NCBI RefSeq assembly: GCF_932526225.1
Contig: NC_064035.1
Coordinates: forward strand, 19,271,969-19,335,968
From: Nematostella vectensis
Taxonomy: Eukaryota > Cnidaria > Anthozoa > Actiniaria > Edwardsiidae
Length of the DNA: 64,000 nucleotides
Direction: 5' to 3'
Under the pieces are notes generated by a model. The model was not told where the DNA came from. It ran no database searches and saw only the letters and a program-made list of their open reading frames with translations. Within the stretch, counting starts at the first letter, position 1; each line of letters starts with the position of its first letter. Position numbers and translations under genes: made by a program. Below, one piece after another: positions 14,001-27,500 of this stretch.

Positions 14001-17000
14001 TATGTTTCTAACTGAACCACTCTTAGCTTTTGCAGTTTCTAGACCCGTGAAGGTTTCACCTAGGTTTTGACATGGTGGACTTCTAAGCGTTTTTAATACG
14101 ATACCATTCAATGGTGGTATTGAGTGATATGAAAGAAACTGCAGAACGACATTTGCCTGTTTGTAGTCGTCGCCTCAGTCTCACCATCCCAATAACGAAA
14201 TCGAAGTTGATGCAAAAAGACCTGATCAGACATAAGCTTGAATTTATTTTTGGTCTGATCTATATGACTTTGAATTATAATGTTATATGTCATAATTTTA
14301 TACTATTAATTATTGATAAAAGTTGATCTTTAGTAAGGCTGGTCAGTGTGAATCAGCAGTGACAACACCACCATGTCAGGCTCACCGGACACTGTCGCGC
14401 CATTGACTGTCAGCATTTTATTCTCTCGTTAATTAGTCCTCTTTTATATGAATTATCTTCAAAACCGGATCGTTAATTATGAACACTGCAGGCTATGCTC
14501 GTGGCATCCCCCCACGCGGGCCACGAATAGACGAGTAGGGATGAAGACGAGGGCCATGAGACGTGGAGGGGTGGGGTGGGGGTGGGAGCCAAAACCGAGA
14601 CAATATTAAAATTATTAGTAGTACATCACGACCCATACTTATTAATACCTTATCTCATAAACGTGTGGCTAGATAAAATTGGTTATTATAGTTATTTGGT
14701 GACAATACAACCTAGGGGAGATGCCAGTGTTTGGGCGTATAGCGTGGTTGCGTAACGCCGCTTTTTTTGGAGGGGAAGGGAGGGTCTTGTTGCGAGGTCA
14801 CGCGAGTTGATCATATAAATCACCTCATGAACCAATATGAGACAATATACACTTCAGCGATATCTCCGCTAGGTAGTTTTCTCACTTGAAAGAATTGGAA
14901 AACAATTAGCTCAAGGGGCTGGCAGTATTTCGAAAAAAATAAATAAAATTAAATGCCATATTCTAATGTATCTAGTGATATTTTTTGTTTCGAGAAATTT
15001 AAGAATTGGCTGAGCACTGCGTGGGTTTTTTATAACCTTAAACAAAACTTTGTCGACACTTTGATTTCGAGAATATAATAGGTTGTGTTTTTGTAAGGAC
15101 ATTGACGCAAAGCGTGGAGTAAGTGCGTGACGTATAACAATTTGGCGTGACAAGGACATGACTGAGCACGTGACCAAAATTTGACACCCAAAAGGTGCGT
15201 TATAGCTTTTTTATCAGACATCTTAAGAATTAAATCTTGAGAGATACACCTTTCAGTCCCTACTGATGGTCACCGATAACGTGAGTAATTTGTATTTCGT
15301 ATCTGCATTGCAACATCACTATCGCATCCTCTCTTGATGTTGAAAAATAAAAGTGTCGATGCCGCAGCCCTGCAACTTCACGCAAGAAAGGTTAAAATCC
15401 ATGGAAAGCACTATATGTCCTCAGTTATTTTTAGGCCCTGTGCTATTTTTTTTTTAATATACCAAAATAAACATGCAAACAAGTGATTGCTACCCTAATA
15501 TGGGAGCCAAAATTATAAAGGTTATAAGTATGATTTTTTGGCAGAAAAAAGCACTGTTTAAAGTCGACATACTTGGCAATATTGAGTAGCTATAAGGGCT
15601 AGAAGAATTCCTTTTAACCCTGGAGGATTTTGCGGCAGTAACACTGCTACAACTAAAACAAAAAGACTCTCGCGCGAGAGATAGCAATCTCGATCAGTTG
15701 CACCTTTGGCCTCCAGGCTATCGACACTAAAAGGGGGGCGTAGCGATACGAGAGCGATTATCCGGATTACTGTCGCGAGCGCTGTGCTTGTGTCTCTCCG
15801 CTAGACATGTCTCCTCACGAGTGTCAATCACGTGAAGGGTGAGCTTTTATCCAGTACGACTGTGTGACGGACAGTGCAATAAGGTGCTTCAGGTTTGACA
15901 AGACCTACAGCAGCTGTCATGGGAGCGTGATATTATGATATTATTGTAGACCTGTGTGGTCATGTTTGGGGACTCCTTGTCCGTGTGTTTTCTTGTCTGA
16001 GGGAGATCTACAAGCTGACCACCGGAGCTGAGACTTTTCCTCCCTTCTATCTCCCCCGTATTTTAATTTATGAAACTCAGCCATGCGTTTCTTATACACT
16101 ATCTATCTTCTTATAGATCACCTACTAGTGTGTTAAGCCACAAGTCCTCTCAGTAATTTAGCTGTCATGTCAGCTTTGCTGATGTGACGTTTTTGAAGGA
16201 TGTGTATTTTCAGCTTTTAGGCACGTTGTCTCGACATTTTGTCTTTTATCATCTGTTTGACGCTGTTGCATCTCTGACAACGTCAATCAGCCTTACAAAC
16301 CGAGATACGCCAATTGAGATTAAGGCTAACGAGGTCTCTCTTCTCCCATCCCCCTACCTCCTGCTTCTGTCGGCTCTCCTTCCCTTTTAAATCGTCCTAT
16401 ACCCCTCCTTCCGCCGCTGCTTTGTCTCGTTCACCTCCTCCATAACCTCCCTCCTCCCAACCGCTGCCGCTACCCATCCTTCTCTAGCGCTCCCCAAATC
16501 AACAAGAGACCTCCCTCTACTTTACTTAGCTGCATCCTTCTCGGCCCCGTATACTCAAGCCCCTGGCCAGCTGGCCAAGACTAACACTTGCTCAGCTCAC
16601 ATTTGTCCTATACCTGATTGGTGTTATCCTTACGCGGCGGTCTGCGACTCCATACGATGTTTGAAGGCATTTTTAGGCAGGCGTCGCTCGCCAAAAACGC
16701 TTGCGAAGGGGGGGCTAGTACCATACAAGATCTAACAAGGGGGGAAGGAGTCATTTTTTTTATATTCTCGAAGAAACGTCTTGCTTTATGATATCGTATC
16801 CCGTTTTTGAAACTAGGTATTTTTGCCCTTACAAAAGATGCTATAAACTAGTGTATATAACGCTTACATTGACAATGACATTCAGTGTCCAAAATTTACA
16901 CACTCCACACAGATACAATTTTTGTAAATCAGAGCGCTCCATTAAGAAAATCATTAGAAATGAGTCCTCTCTGATATTGTTGTGATGACGTCACGGGTCA

Positions 17001-20000
17001 GGCATGTGCGTCATCCGTCATGCGTTTCCTTGTGGGGTAGCACATGGGCAAAATGGCAAACGCGAGCAGGAACGTGCGTTCCATGCAGTGATTGCTGCAT
17101 GGCTGTCTTTGTTAAGCGCCGAGAATTTTTGATTAGTTTTAAACTTCAAAGTGAATGAGCGAGCTCCCGAAAGCCCTTAGGCTTAAAATGTGGAAATTGC
17201 ACGCATGCGTGTTCGGTCCTGGCCGCTACCACAATATGTGACCGCGGGGTTTCTTTCTTTGGATAGTAGCATGTCAGCTAAGGACAGGATGTAGAGGAGG
17301 GGGGACCGGGGATCTTTGCTTTTGTTTTGGGTATCGTTGTGTGTATATTAGAAGTTGCCGGAAATTATGCGGTTTGATGGAGGATATGTTTTTACGAGCG
17401 TGTCATTCAGGTACAAGTTACGATTTTATCACTAGTAATTCCAAGTATCCTTGAATCTAATATATGTTTACGGCTATTTTAATCATTGCTCCCTTTTTAC
17501 TGGTTGTATTCGGGACTATCGATTCTTTTGGGAGCCTTCTTGCGTTGAATGAATTGTACGCAGGTTACCTTATGATGATAGGGTCTTCATTATACAGTTT
17601 TGCCTGATTTTTTTGTTTAAAGAGCATAGTTATGACACACGAAAAGATAATATTTGTGAATGCTAAGTGACAAACAGACACCAAAAAGAGAAAGGTGATG
17701 CCTTAGGAAGAGAATAGACCAGCCCTAAAATCATCGGGTCCTGTGATGAGATCCCTCTCTGCATTCCCTCACCCAATCATCTCTCAAACTGCCCATCTTT
17801 CCTTTACCCGTCTAATCCTCGATCTCGAATATCCCCCCTCTCTACCTCCTCCCGGCCCTTGTTGATCGGTTTTATTTTCAGGTTCTCGAGGAAAAGGACT
17901 TTTAATGCTTCAACTTGCTCGTGTGTGCGAGCAAGGGCGACTCTGTGGCCCAACCCTACCTACCCCCCCCCCCCCCCATCTAACCGTCCTCTCCCTGACG
18001 TCCCTTGGTACCCGCCCTCGTGTCGCTTTCCCTTAGGGCTGATATTATTTTTCGCGTTAAACGGGTAGACTCTCGAAAAGACAAGCTCTTGTAAGACGGG
18101 ACAAGACCAGCGGTGAGGTCTGAAGGTCACTTGTCATCGCGACGTCAGCCTCTGGGCAGGGGTCATTTTAGGAGGATTTATTATCGAGGGAAATTTCTGC
18201 TGAGCACGGTCATTATTTTGTTTTCTGCAGAAAAGACGTACGATTTACTACAAAAAAGCAAAAAGTGGGAAAATGATAATATGTGGCCCAATCTTAAATT
18301 TATATTGTAAAAATATGTAAGAATTTACGCTGCTTTTGGTAGAAGCCTTATATTTTAACGCTTAGAGTATCTAAGTAATGAATGTGTTCATTAGAAAAAC
18401 GCGAGTATTTTAGATAGTTTGATAACCGCAACCCATTGTTTCTATTCCTTCAAGACGCCAAGCTTCGTGAGTGCTAGTTGTTTTGATGAGTTTCCTATGT
18501 TCTCCGTGAGCATTGTGCGGAGCGTGAAGCCGCCTCAGTCCACAGTAGGCGACGCCCAGTCACCGTGACAAAACAAAAGAGGGGTATGCGGTTTCACTTC
18601 ATCGCTCGCCCGGAAGTGCCGCTTGAATTCCATTGCTTCATTTGTTTGCGTTTTGGCGTGCAAAAATAAGAACCAGGCGTGCGCAAAACAACGTTCTCAG
18701 ACTTGATATTCTAGTTATTCCAGGTGATTTAAGTTAACTGTGAAGTTCTTTTGATTCTGTGTTTGAAGAGGATCTTTCATGTGGTACAATTTTTAACCAC
18801 GCGACAACAAAATAAGTAATCTATCAATAGAGTCATTTCACGTCGCTGAAGCCGAAGTTTAGTGCTTCTAATCTTCTCATTTTAAAGGTAAGCATCATTT
18901 TCTATTCTGGAAAATTCCTGGGCACTATCGTTGTATTTATTATGATTTCAATAGAGTGACGACCCTATAACATAGTAGGCAGATTTGTAGTTTTTGTGGA
19001 AACTACGTGAAATATAATCTAACAACTCTGCTTCAACCCATACCAACACCACAGCGTATCTTGCATTCTACTCTTTAAATCCTCACTTTTCCCCTAAAAC
19101 TAAACAATGGACGATGGCTCGTGTTAAAGGCCCGTAACGCTGCTTCCATATGCCACGGGCCTAGGATAAACAATCTCGTATATTTGTCTACCATCAAACG
19201 AACGTGAGATATTATGCAATGGTTAAAACTCTTGCGTGCCTGTATGGGCAACGTGCCCATGGTACCCGCCAAATAATGCACGAAGACGGGTCTCGGGGGT
19301 CCGTAGTTTTCATTGAATTCAATGCATTTTTTCAATGTCGTTTCTCGCCTTGTGTTGCACGAAATCGGGCTCCCTTCAGCTCTGGACTGTTGTAAGCCGC
19401 GTAATTGCTGCTGTTCCGCGATGACCATGGCGAAAGATCCGCTATCTTGATAACAAAGACCTTTCGCTTGTCGCTCTACTAGATCCACTTGTCATTATTA
19501 TGATTCCGTCTGATTTCCATCCGAGCCAAAGCGCTTTGTACTAAATATAGTAGTTTATACTAGAGATAAATATCTGAGAGTCTTAGCGTTTTCGGCCCTA
19601 TGGGAACAGTTTCCCAACGCCAACAAGGTAGCTTCTTATAAGGGTATTTCTAGGCGTGGGTGAAGCATGGTAAGAATAAAGTTGCTCTCTAGGGGATAGT
19701 GGTACCACCGTAAGATAAGAAGGTCAACTCGCTAAGACCGCCCAAACAATTTATCGAATCTCTTTACTCTAAGTGGATTCGAGCATCTCCGTTAAGACAT
19801 TGAAGTGAGTGAGCCTGTTATTGCGTGTGTGAAAGGTACAGCTTGTACGCGTTGTAAAGAATGAAGATATTAACTAGGCGGCTTATGAGAACCCCTACTT
19901 CATTACCGGGATTGTTTGGGCTTCGGCGTGGGACTGATGTAGGAAATTTAGCTGGGTCGTATTGTCGGCTTGCGAGCGCTTCTAATCTAATTACTCGGGT

Positions 20001-21226
20001 CGTAAGCAATAGATTAGTCACGCCTGTAACAACAAGTCCACTTCCATCGAGCTTGAAGAGCCGCAAACTAACCGCAAACACAACGCTATCGGCGAAGCAC
20101 ATCGGCGCGGTTGTTCCCAAATCGCTGCTAATCACCGATACACTCCGCACCATTCACACATTCCATACCATTCCTAGATTTTAACTGTCGATACTCGATC
20201 TTTTAATGTCTATACTTTTTTCATAATACTCTTAGCAGTAGCTTGTGCTAGTCTTGATCCGCTAATTCGTTAATCCTCTATTTGCTGGTTATTCCTAAAG
20301 GTTTTGTTTACATGTTTACTAGAACTAAGTGCTATTTTTACAACGCAGTCGTTCCCACAAAAAACATGACCTCGTTTAAGGATGATTTATTCATCCCTCG
20401 GCCATATGTGCGGCAAAATGCTTAATAATCGACCAGTTTGGCTAGATTCAGTGTCCGATCAATGGCAATTAGCCGGCTAGTTAACCTCTAGCTACTTGAG
20501 GGCATAACCGCTTATGAGAGAAGCGTAGTGTCTTTTGTAAATGGCCTGCCGAATCACTAAAAATTGCCAAAATACCTAGAAAAAATAATAAAAGAATGTT
20601 TAATCAAAACGCGGTGTTTTACAGACGATTAGCCAAGGTAATATTGTAGCTTATTGCCTGGCGCGGGAGTAATTGAGGATCTTGTACCATAGCTACGAGG
20701 TCTTGCAACATGCGTGGCACGCACAGAAAATTGATGCTAAGCGGTCCCGCGCTTTCCTGATGTTGAATATTGCTCTAGGGCTCTTGGTAGACACTGGGTT
20801 GTTGACATGAAGAGAATCATATTGAACGGATTTCGCAACAATAAAAGACACATTAAAGATAAAATAGCTTTGTACATTATTCTCTCTTTAATGTAAAGGC
20901 TACATAAGGTTGTTGGAGAAGATAGTACATTCTTGACCCTAGGAGGACTTCTTACTGATTCTATATATATATTTTTATGGCAAGACCAGGTTTTAAAGTT
21001 AAAAAATCCTCTTTTAATGAGACCGATGCCAGATATTAACGTTTTTCATAGTTTGTATCTGTTTGACCTCATTTTTGGGCTAACATTTTCTATCTTTGAA
21101 TGATCATTGCTATTTTTCGGGCACTAAGTCGAGGGGTTTTGGTCGGTTTTTGCTTACGACTCTCTTGTCCTGTTCCGTCCCTCTGCTCGGTGACCCTTTT
21201 CTGATGCTTTGTATACCTTTATATAT
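11005..21226. other. intergenic, no gene supported
   Basis: No coding exon is supported. Low-complexity points include a G-rich tract at 14560-14590, pyrimidine-rich stretches at about 16375-16570 and 17745-17870, and a run of 15 C at 17963-17977. Overlapping open frames on both strands at 19818-20184 and a 137-codon minus-strand frame at 19075-19488 are treated as unproven. Confidence 0.5.
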
Positions 21227-21452
21227 CTTTGAATAAATACAAAAAGCCCAAATTGTTGGTTCGTGAACCAGAAGAACAAATACAAAACACCAAAACTGCT
21301 ATTCGACTCTGCCAAATTTTCGTCTTTTATAAGACTTCTTCAGGGCGAAGTCTTATTGAAAATTTGTCGAATACCAGTTTTTGGTGTATTGTATTTATTC
21401 TCCTGGTTCACGAACACGGCAATTTGGGCTTTATGTATTTATTCGTATTGAT
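21227..21452. repeat. long imperfect hairpin / foldback element
   Basis: The left arm starts GAATAAATACAAAAAGCCCA at about 21228. The right arm is its reverse complement, ending GGGCTTTATGTATTTATTC at about 21450. The arms share the words GTTCGTGAACCAG, AATACAACACACC-like and TATTCGAC. The centre is a second palindrome around AAGACTTC/GAAGTCTT near 21333-21350. Nearly the whole 225 bp can fold into one hairpin, as in a foldback-type MITE. There is no transposase, and target duplication is unclear. Confidence 0.75.
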
Positions 21453-24435
21453 TTTCCCGAGGACTGATGGAGGGAGGTTTCTACTTTTTTCAAATATTTT
21501 ATTTCACATATGTATTCTAAAAAGGAATTGGGTTATCGAAGAAAACTCCAGGTTGCACCGATTCGTAATGTATTTTTTAAAATCGTTTTTTACTTATTTT
21601 ACATTTGCTTTTGTTGTTTTTTCACATTTCCAGGTTAACGTTAACAAAAAACTTTACTCATTTCACATTTGTATTTTTTTCACATTTCCATGTTAGATTT
21701 AAAATTTTTGTTAGTCGCTTTGTACGAAAGCCATTTCTAGGCAATTCAAGCACATATTTGGTTTACGAAGAAGCTAAAGCCTTTTAAAAGGAGAATGTAA
21801 ATTGTAGAGGTGATACTCGCCTGAGCTACCATGGGTGACTCCTGTGGGTGACTTGTGTGGAAGTCGTTAGAACCGCCTGATTACCCGCCATCACACACGG
21901 CGGCCCCTGGGGCACGACATCAACTAAGCCACACATCTCTCTTAGATGCAGTTCTAAGTGAACCACCGAGAGAGAGTGCGCATCTAGATAGAGCAAGGGA
22001 GGGCGTCATTATTACTCTTTTCGATTCCGTATAACCAGATAACTGACGCTGCCCTACAACTATTGCATATTGTCACGCCTCGGTGATGCCAAACTCAGAC
22101 GTGTTAGTTTTAAAGATCCTTGAGGTCTTTATTTTCTAATATTGTTAGGTGTTCAACTAAATCCAAAGCCGTATTAATAATCTGGATTCTTCGTTTGCCT
22201 GTTGATTGTAGGATCTCTAAGCACCTGTTTAGGGCTTTGCTTACACTTTCGATAACTCTAAAAATTTGCTATTTTCAGCCTGCTCTTTAATGAGTGTTCG
22301 CAAAATGGACTGGAAATTTCGCTCAGAACAACGTAATATCTAAGCTCGCGTGGCGAATCAAGATACCAAAGCTAAGGGGAAATCGAATTTGATAGTTTCG
22401 CTGGGGGGCAAAGGGGGCGTATTTCTTTCATAACTGTTTGCCATTGATGGGTGTGAATCGAGGCGCTCAAGAGATCTGTAAATAGGTCATTGACTCAATC
22501 AAAGCAAGTTTGATATTGTTTGCGATCGGATGCTACAGGATCCAAATATTTACCAACCCTTCATCTAACTAAAAACACTATAGGACAAACTGTAGGGTAA
22601 AGGGATTTCAACCAAAGCGCACTGTTAACTGCATCGCATCTTGTTAAAATATAATAAATCTTAGCTATTCCACGGTGCGCTAGCCGCAATCACTCGCCGG
22701 CACTTTAACAGGCCATGACCAGACTCATAAAGCAGGCAATCTTGCGGTGGCGGTAGAGATTTGTCATCATGTTTAAACGAATGTTACGAGACATTCCATT
22801 GCGATAGTGCCGCTAGAAATCATGTCCTGAGTGCAAGGCGCAGCGGACGGACCACGACTCCCGTAATAACGCCAAATTACTTGCTCATTCAGTTCGCCAG
22901 CGCCTAGCACCGAGGATTAAGCTTCTCTATTTGCCTCATATTGTTTGTTAGACAGGCGGAGATTCGGAGCGCGTGTCGCTCACGGTCCAAAGTGATTTCA
23001 ATTTCCGAAATTTCGGTACTCTCTTGAGGCTTCAGAATTCATCTGCGAAACCACTCAGCAGTGATCGGCGGGCTTTGCCAAGTTCTGGGGCTGCTTCACC
23101 GGCGTAATTTCCACCCATTGCCGCACTGAAATCGGTAATTATATCTTTCAGGTGTCAATAGAAACAATTTTATTAAAGTTTTAATTTGATTAGCGACGAG
23201 CTGAAATAAAAAGGAACGATAAATTACTCGTTTAAGTATCCTGAGATGGCGTACTGTATTTAGATTGTAAGGATATTGTTACCTTAATAATGCCTAATAT
23301 CTCAATTTCAAACGCGGCGGGTCTCTTTGTTGACGACCGAGGACGAGCTACATTAGCATTAATGATAAATTGTTTTTGAGAGTTGGAAGAGAATGCGAAT
23401 TCCTCGATGAGCTGTTCATGCGTTTAACGCAATGATCATGGCGTTTGTGCGATCGCCGACCCGATTGAATGTTTGCACTGTTTTAGAGCAATTGTACAGG
23501 GCCCGTCACACTTGATGATCTTCAAGAGTTGGTTGAGTGTGTGATTGAGGTTTGCGGCACACATCGTCGGTGACCGGAAAAGGCAGGGCGCGCGATATTA
23601 CGGCCCTTTTTTCGCAAAGAGCGAGATGCTTTCTAATGCAAATGACATAATAAACTAATCAATGGACTAATTTTTGGCCTTTTTTGTCGTGTACAAGAAC
23701 AAGACCAAATTAGAAATCGCCGACAGTTGAAACAATAGCCGGCGTAAGAAATGTTTTTATGCAGAGTTAGGTGCAAAAATGAAGTAAGACATTAAATTAA
23801 CTCAATTAAGTCAGGCCATAGGACAACAGCTGCTTTGAGTGGGTTTGCACTCCCAAACAATCAGCTTCGAGTTGTCTTTTGTTTGGCGTAATACGTGTCC
23901 ACGAATTTATATAGTAGATAGGCACGGCTGGGGGAGGATAGTTGTGCATAAGGCCTTTGTTGGAGGAATATAGGTTGATAATCGTCGCTCTTGCGAATAA
24001 GGTAAGACATTTAAATCCAACATAATTCCATCTTTGATCAATAACTAATAGAGAATAAAGCACAGAGCATGGGCTGTATAGGTAGGTAGAGTTAAAAGTC
24101 TAGTACTATAGGTATTTTATTTTACTAACAGAAATTCAAACACGTCCAGTCGAGTAGTAGAATGTCTTTTGAAATGTTCTAGTCAGCAATAATCTACGTC
24201 TGACATGGAAATCTCGACCAAATTGTCCACCTGCGTTTGTAGTGTATTGGCCCTTAGGAACCTGGTTACGCGAATTACGCTAAATACTATTTCCCCTATA
24301 CCGTCCTCCCGCGGCGCCCAGGTTGACAAATAAGGCAAGATACCCTTCAACTGCTCTTCGGGACGTCACTTACGCTGTCGTCAGGCGCACGCAACATAGT
24401 GCTCTCATTAAACGCGACTAACACAATTGAATAAC
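21453..24435. other. intergenic, no gene supported; possible regulatory DNA
   Basis: No coding exon is supported. The part from about 22900 to 23800 is less AT-rich. It contains homeodomain- and POU-type words, for example GGATTA at 22914, TGTTTGC near 23470 and the octamer ATGCAAAT at 23636-23643. Motif presence alone is weak evidence. Confidence 0.4.
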
Positions 24436-24507
24436 AGTGTGCGCGGTTTTGGCTCCAGGCTAGTTTACAGTCCTAAGGCGGAGCGGATCGTAGACCTTGA
24501 CATTTTC
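24436..24507 (+). repeat. 72-bp dispersed repeat, copy 1
   Basis: The 72 nt beginning AGTGTGCGCGGTTTTGGCTC are repeated in inverted orientation at 43687-43758 with only four differences and no gap. Both copies end with CATTTTC. No terminal inverted repeat or coding potential is seen, so the class of element is unknown. Confidence 0.85.
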
Positions 24508-27500
24508 GACTCCAATTAGTCAATACACAGAACATTGACACAACAACAAAGGACACACACCAAACCATCCGAGATTTGACAGAGCTGGCAGAATATCGCA
24601 CGGAATATTCAGGTACTTAGTTTGGCATTACGCGTATGGGAATTAGGCGCCATTTCTAGTCATTCTAGTGAGCATTTCGAGTCTTGGACTTAAATGTATG
24701 CTCTGGTTGGTCCGTTATTTCCACAAGCATGTATATCTTACCAATAACTATTATAAATAAGGTACAGTGATGCGAATTCTTGCGCAATTATAGCTCTCCA
24801 AACCTTCAAAGCTCAGTGATTACAGGAGAATGTTTTCCGCTAAAATGTCAGTTCCTTGCGAGTTTCTCTACGGGCTTCCAGAGCGTCCGAACGCTTGCTG
24901 CCATGTCATTCAACCCTTTGCGTTTGACTGGTACCGCCGAGCGAATGGCTGCGTCTTGTACACTGTAAGAATATACCAAGTATTTTTTTTTATTTTGCGT
25001 TTCCAACGTCAACCGTTTTCATTGCTCACTTGAGATGGTTTAGATGCACTCTTGAGAAGCAAATTAAAACGAAGTAAACGTCATTAGTGGCATACTTTGC
25101 GATGCTTACACAGATAGTTTGCCTTTCTTTTAGTTAGTGTTTTGATTTATTGTGTTATGGGTTCTTGTGACCGCAATAACTATAAGCCAAGGTTTTGAAC
25201 GAGATTTTTACGATGAGTTTCCACTAAGACCACAAGTACAAGATAGTGGAGTGCACAGTGTAACCAGTTTGACCGATTTCCTGCTCTGTAACACACAATA
25301 TCACCTCATGTATTTAGTAACGAATCGAGTCATTATCAGTCAGAGAATAGGCAAGTTTAAAATCGTGATAGTTTCCCGTGTAATTTTTATTATGGGAAAT
25401 CAGGGCATTCAGTGACTCCACAGGACATAGGGCCACAAACAAACCCCACGCATAGAGAGTTAAACAACAGATTCCTAGTAGGCCTGCAACGCTATAGAAA
25501 GCATATTTGAGCTTTCACGTTTTGTTCTTTGCGGCGATTAAAACCTGCCCGATAGCCCCGACAGCACATGCGCCCAAGGCTGTTTAAATCCTAGTAAATT
25601 GTTTGGGATGAACTTTTCGACTCTTTCTCGCGCAATCGTATTTAGTCGCCCTTCTCGGCGCGTTTGTAGGTCATCACAGAAACTCACTCTAGCACGACAC
25701 GCTAGGATTCGGGAAACGGACGTTTCGTGCTGCTTGTTGCGTTCCATTCACTTTCCTGGGGGTGATTAATTTCCATCCATGCACACGAACGTGTTTTTTT
25801 TATCTGTGTCAAATATATGTTTTTGGTAAATTAAGTACACACTGGGACTATTGAGATTTGTGTGGACAAATGTACATTACCTTGTTATTTTGCCAACTAT
25901 TACCCTTATAATAATTATGCAACCTTTTTAATAAGAAAAAAAGTAATAATTAGTACATGCAGGCTTTACGAACTGTGAGATGAAATAGTTGAACGTGCTT
26001 TTTGCCTCTAAAAATACGGAGTAATTAAGGGTAAATATTTTGTGGTGGAACTTCTACTGTCGCAAAGCAACACTTAGGACAAAGTCTTCGCGGTGATTCA
26101 TCGCTTTTTCACCCAACTTCTCACGAAGGATAAAGAGATGCTGAAAGAAAGAATGACAAATATACCTTTTCTCTTCATTCTTTTTTACTTCCTCTCTTTT
26201 TCGTTTGTTATGCTTTGGTTTGTTTTGTTAAGGAAAACAAGGTATTTGAGAAAATAAACCGTCTAACAAGGCAAACATCGAGGGAGCGAGTTTTCCCACC
26301 TACTTTAACTACCTTGTTTGTGCTTGCGGTGTACTCTGGCCAAATATTTGGATTAACCAATGGACAACATTTACTGAGCTTTTAAAGGTCGTACTGTACT
26401 TTGCTAAAGGTTTACTCTCTTTGAAAACGTTGTATTTGTCTTTTGAAAACTTACCCACACTCGAATTGCCGTTTACAAGGCTTCATTCCCTACAACTTAT
26501 TATCAAAGTATTTTTTCAGTGCATTACAAATATTCAACTGTAGTTATTTCAGACTCCTGGATAGTATATGATGCACGGGGCGCTTGGAAACGCGGAATTT
26601 CGTAGGCACAGAGAGTAGCTTTTGCCCAAAGATAGAAGCTCCCAGGTGTCGTGTGATGAAATATTACCTGAGAGTATGTAGTACTTTTTAGTGTTCCCTT
26701 CTGGGAGTTTCATTTTCCGAAATAGATAACTAATGCATATATGGCGCGTGCTCTTGAAGTGAGAGCTGAGTCGTGAATATTTCTGACATCATTTCTGAGT
26801 TGTAGAGTGCCCGCCGTGATTTGAGTGACAGCGAAATCTGCTCAATGTCAGAACAGTATAGTTGCTCGGGTAGTTCAGGATAGAGCTCTTACAGTGGGGA
26901 AAACGCTTTGATACATCGGCCGAGATTCGCCCGAGAATTCCACGCTTCTTCTGTTAAAAAAAGGGGCTAATTCGGCCTGTTGACTGCGCGGTCAGGTATG
27001 TTATCGAAGCTTCCCTGCTTTGTGGGCCGAGTGACGATCACAGGGAGATTTGATGTGGTAGTGGAGTTGACCTAAAACTCTGACTGATAATTTGACTTTT
27101 CGACAAGGAAATCGTTCAATTCTGAGCCGGTCGGGGTTCTTTACATTTTATAGTGAGAACCTAGCATGTGTTTTTTTTTTCTGAACCATTTTAATTAGCC
27201 TAGCACCAAGCAGAATTTCGTTGGGAAAGTAAAATATCACTTGATGTGACTTTACTGTAAACCAAATGTTAGCCCAAAAGCTCGTCGTTGTCAACAAAGA
27301 AAAAGATCTTTAAGACATATGCATAGATCCGGACATCTTAATAGGCTTAACCGATGAAGAGTTGAATGGCAAAAGAAAGATAACAGGAGTTGTATATTCA
27401 TGTTTTTGAGCCACTAACCCTAACCAGTCTACGATACTTAAGGTGAACGAAAGCTTTCAAACCAATGGCTCCCGAGTTCTTGCTTTGAAGTGCCATGACT

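Noticed and set aside
19075..19488. 137-codon open frame on the minus strand
   Set aside because: No recognisable domain or splice partners; likely chance or a remnant of an unknown repeat.
21229..21696. 155-codon frame on the plus strand
   Set aside because: Its first half lies in the hairpin element and the rest is T-rich low complexity.
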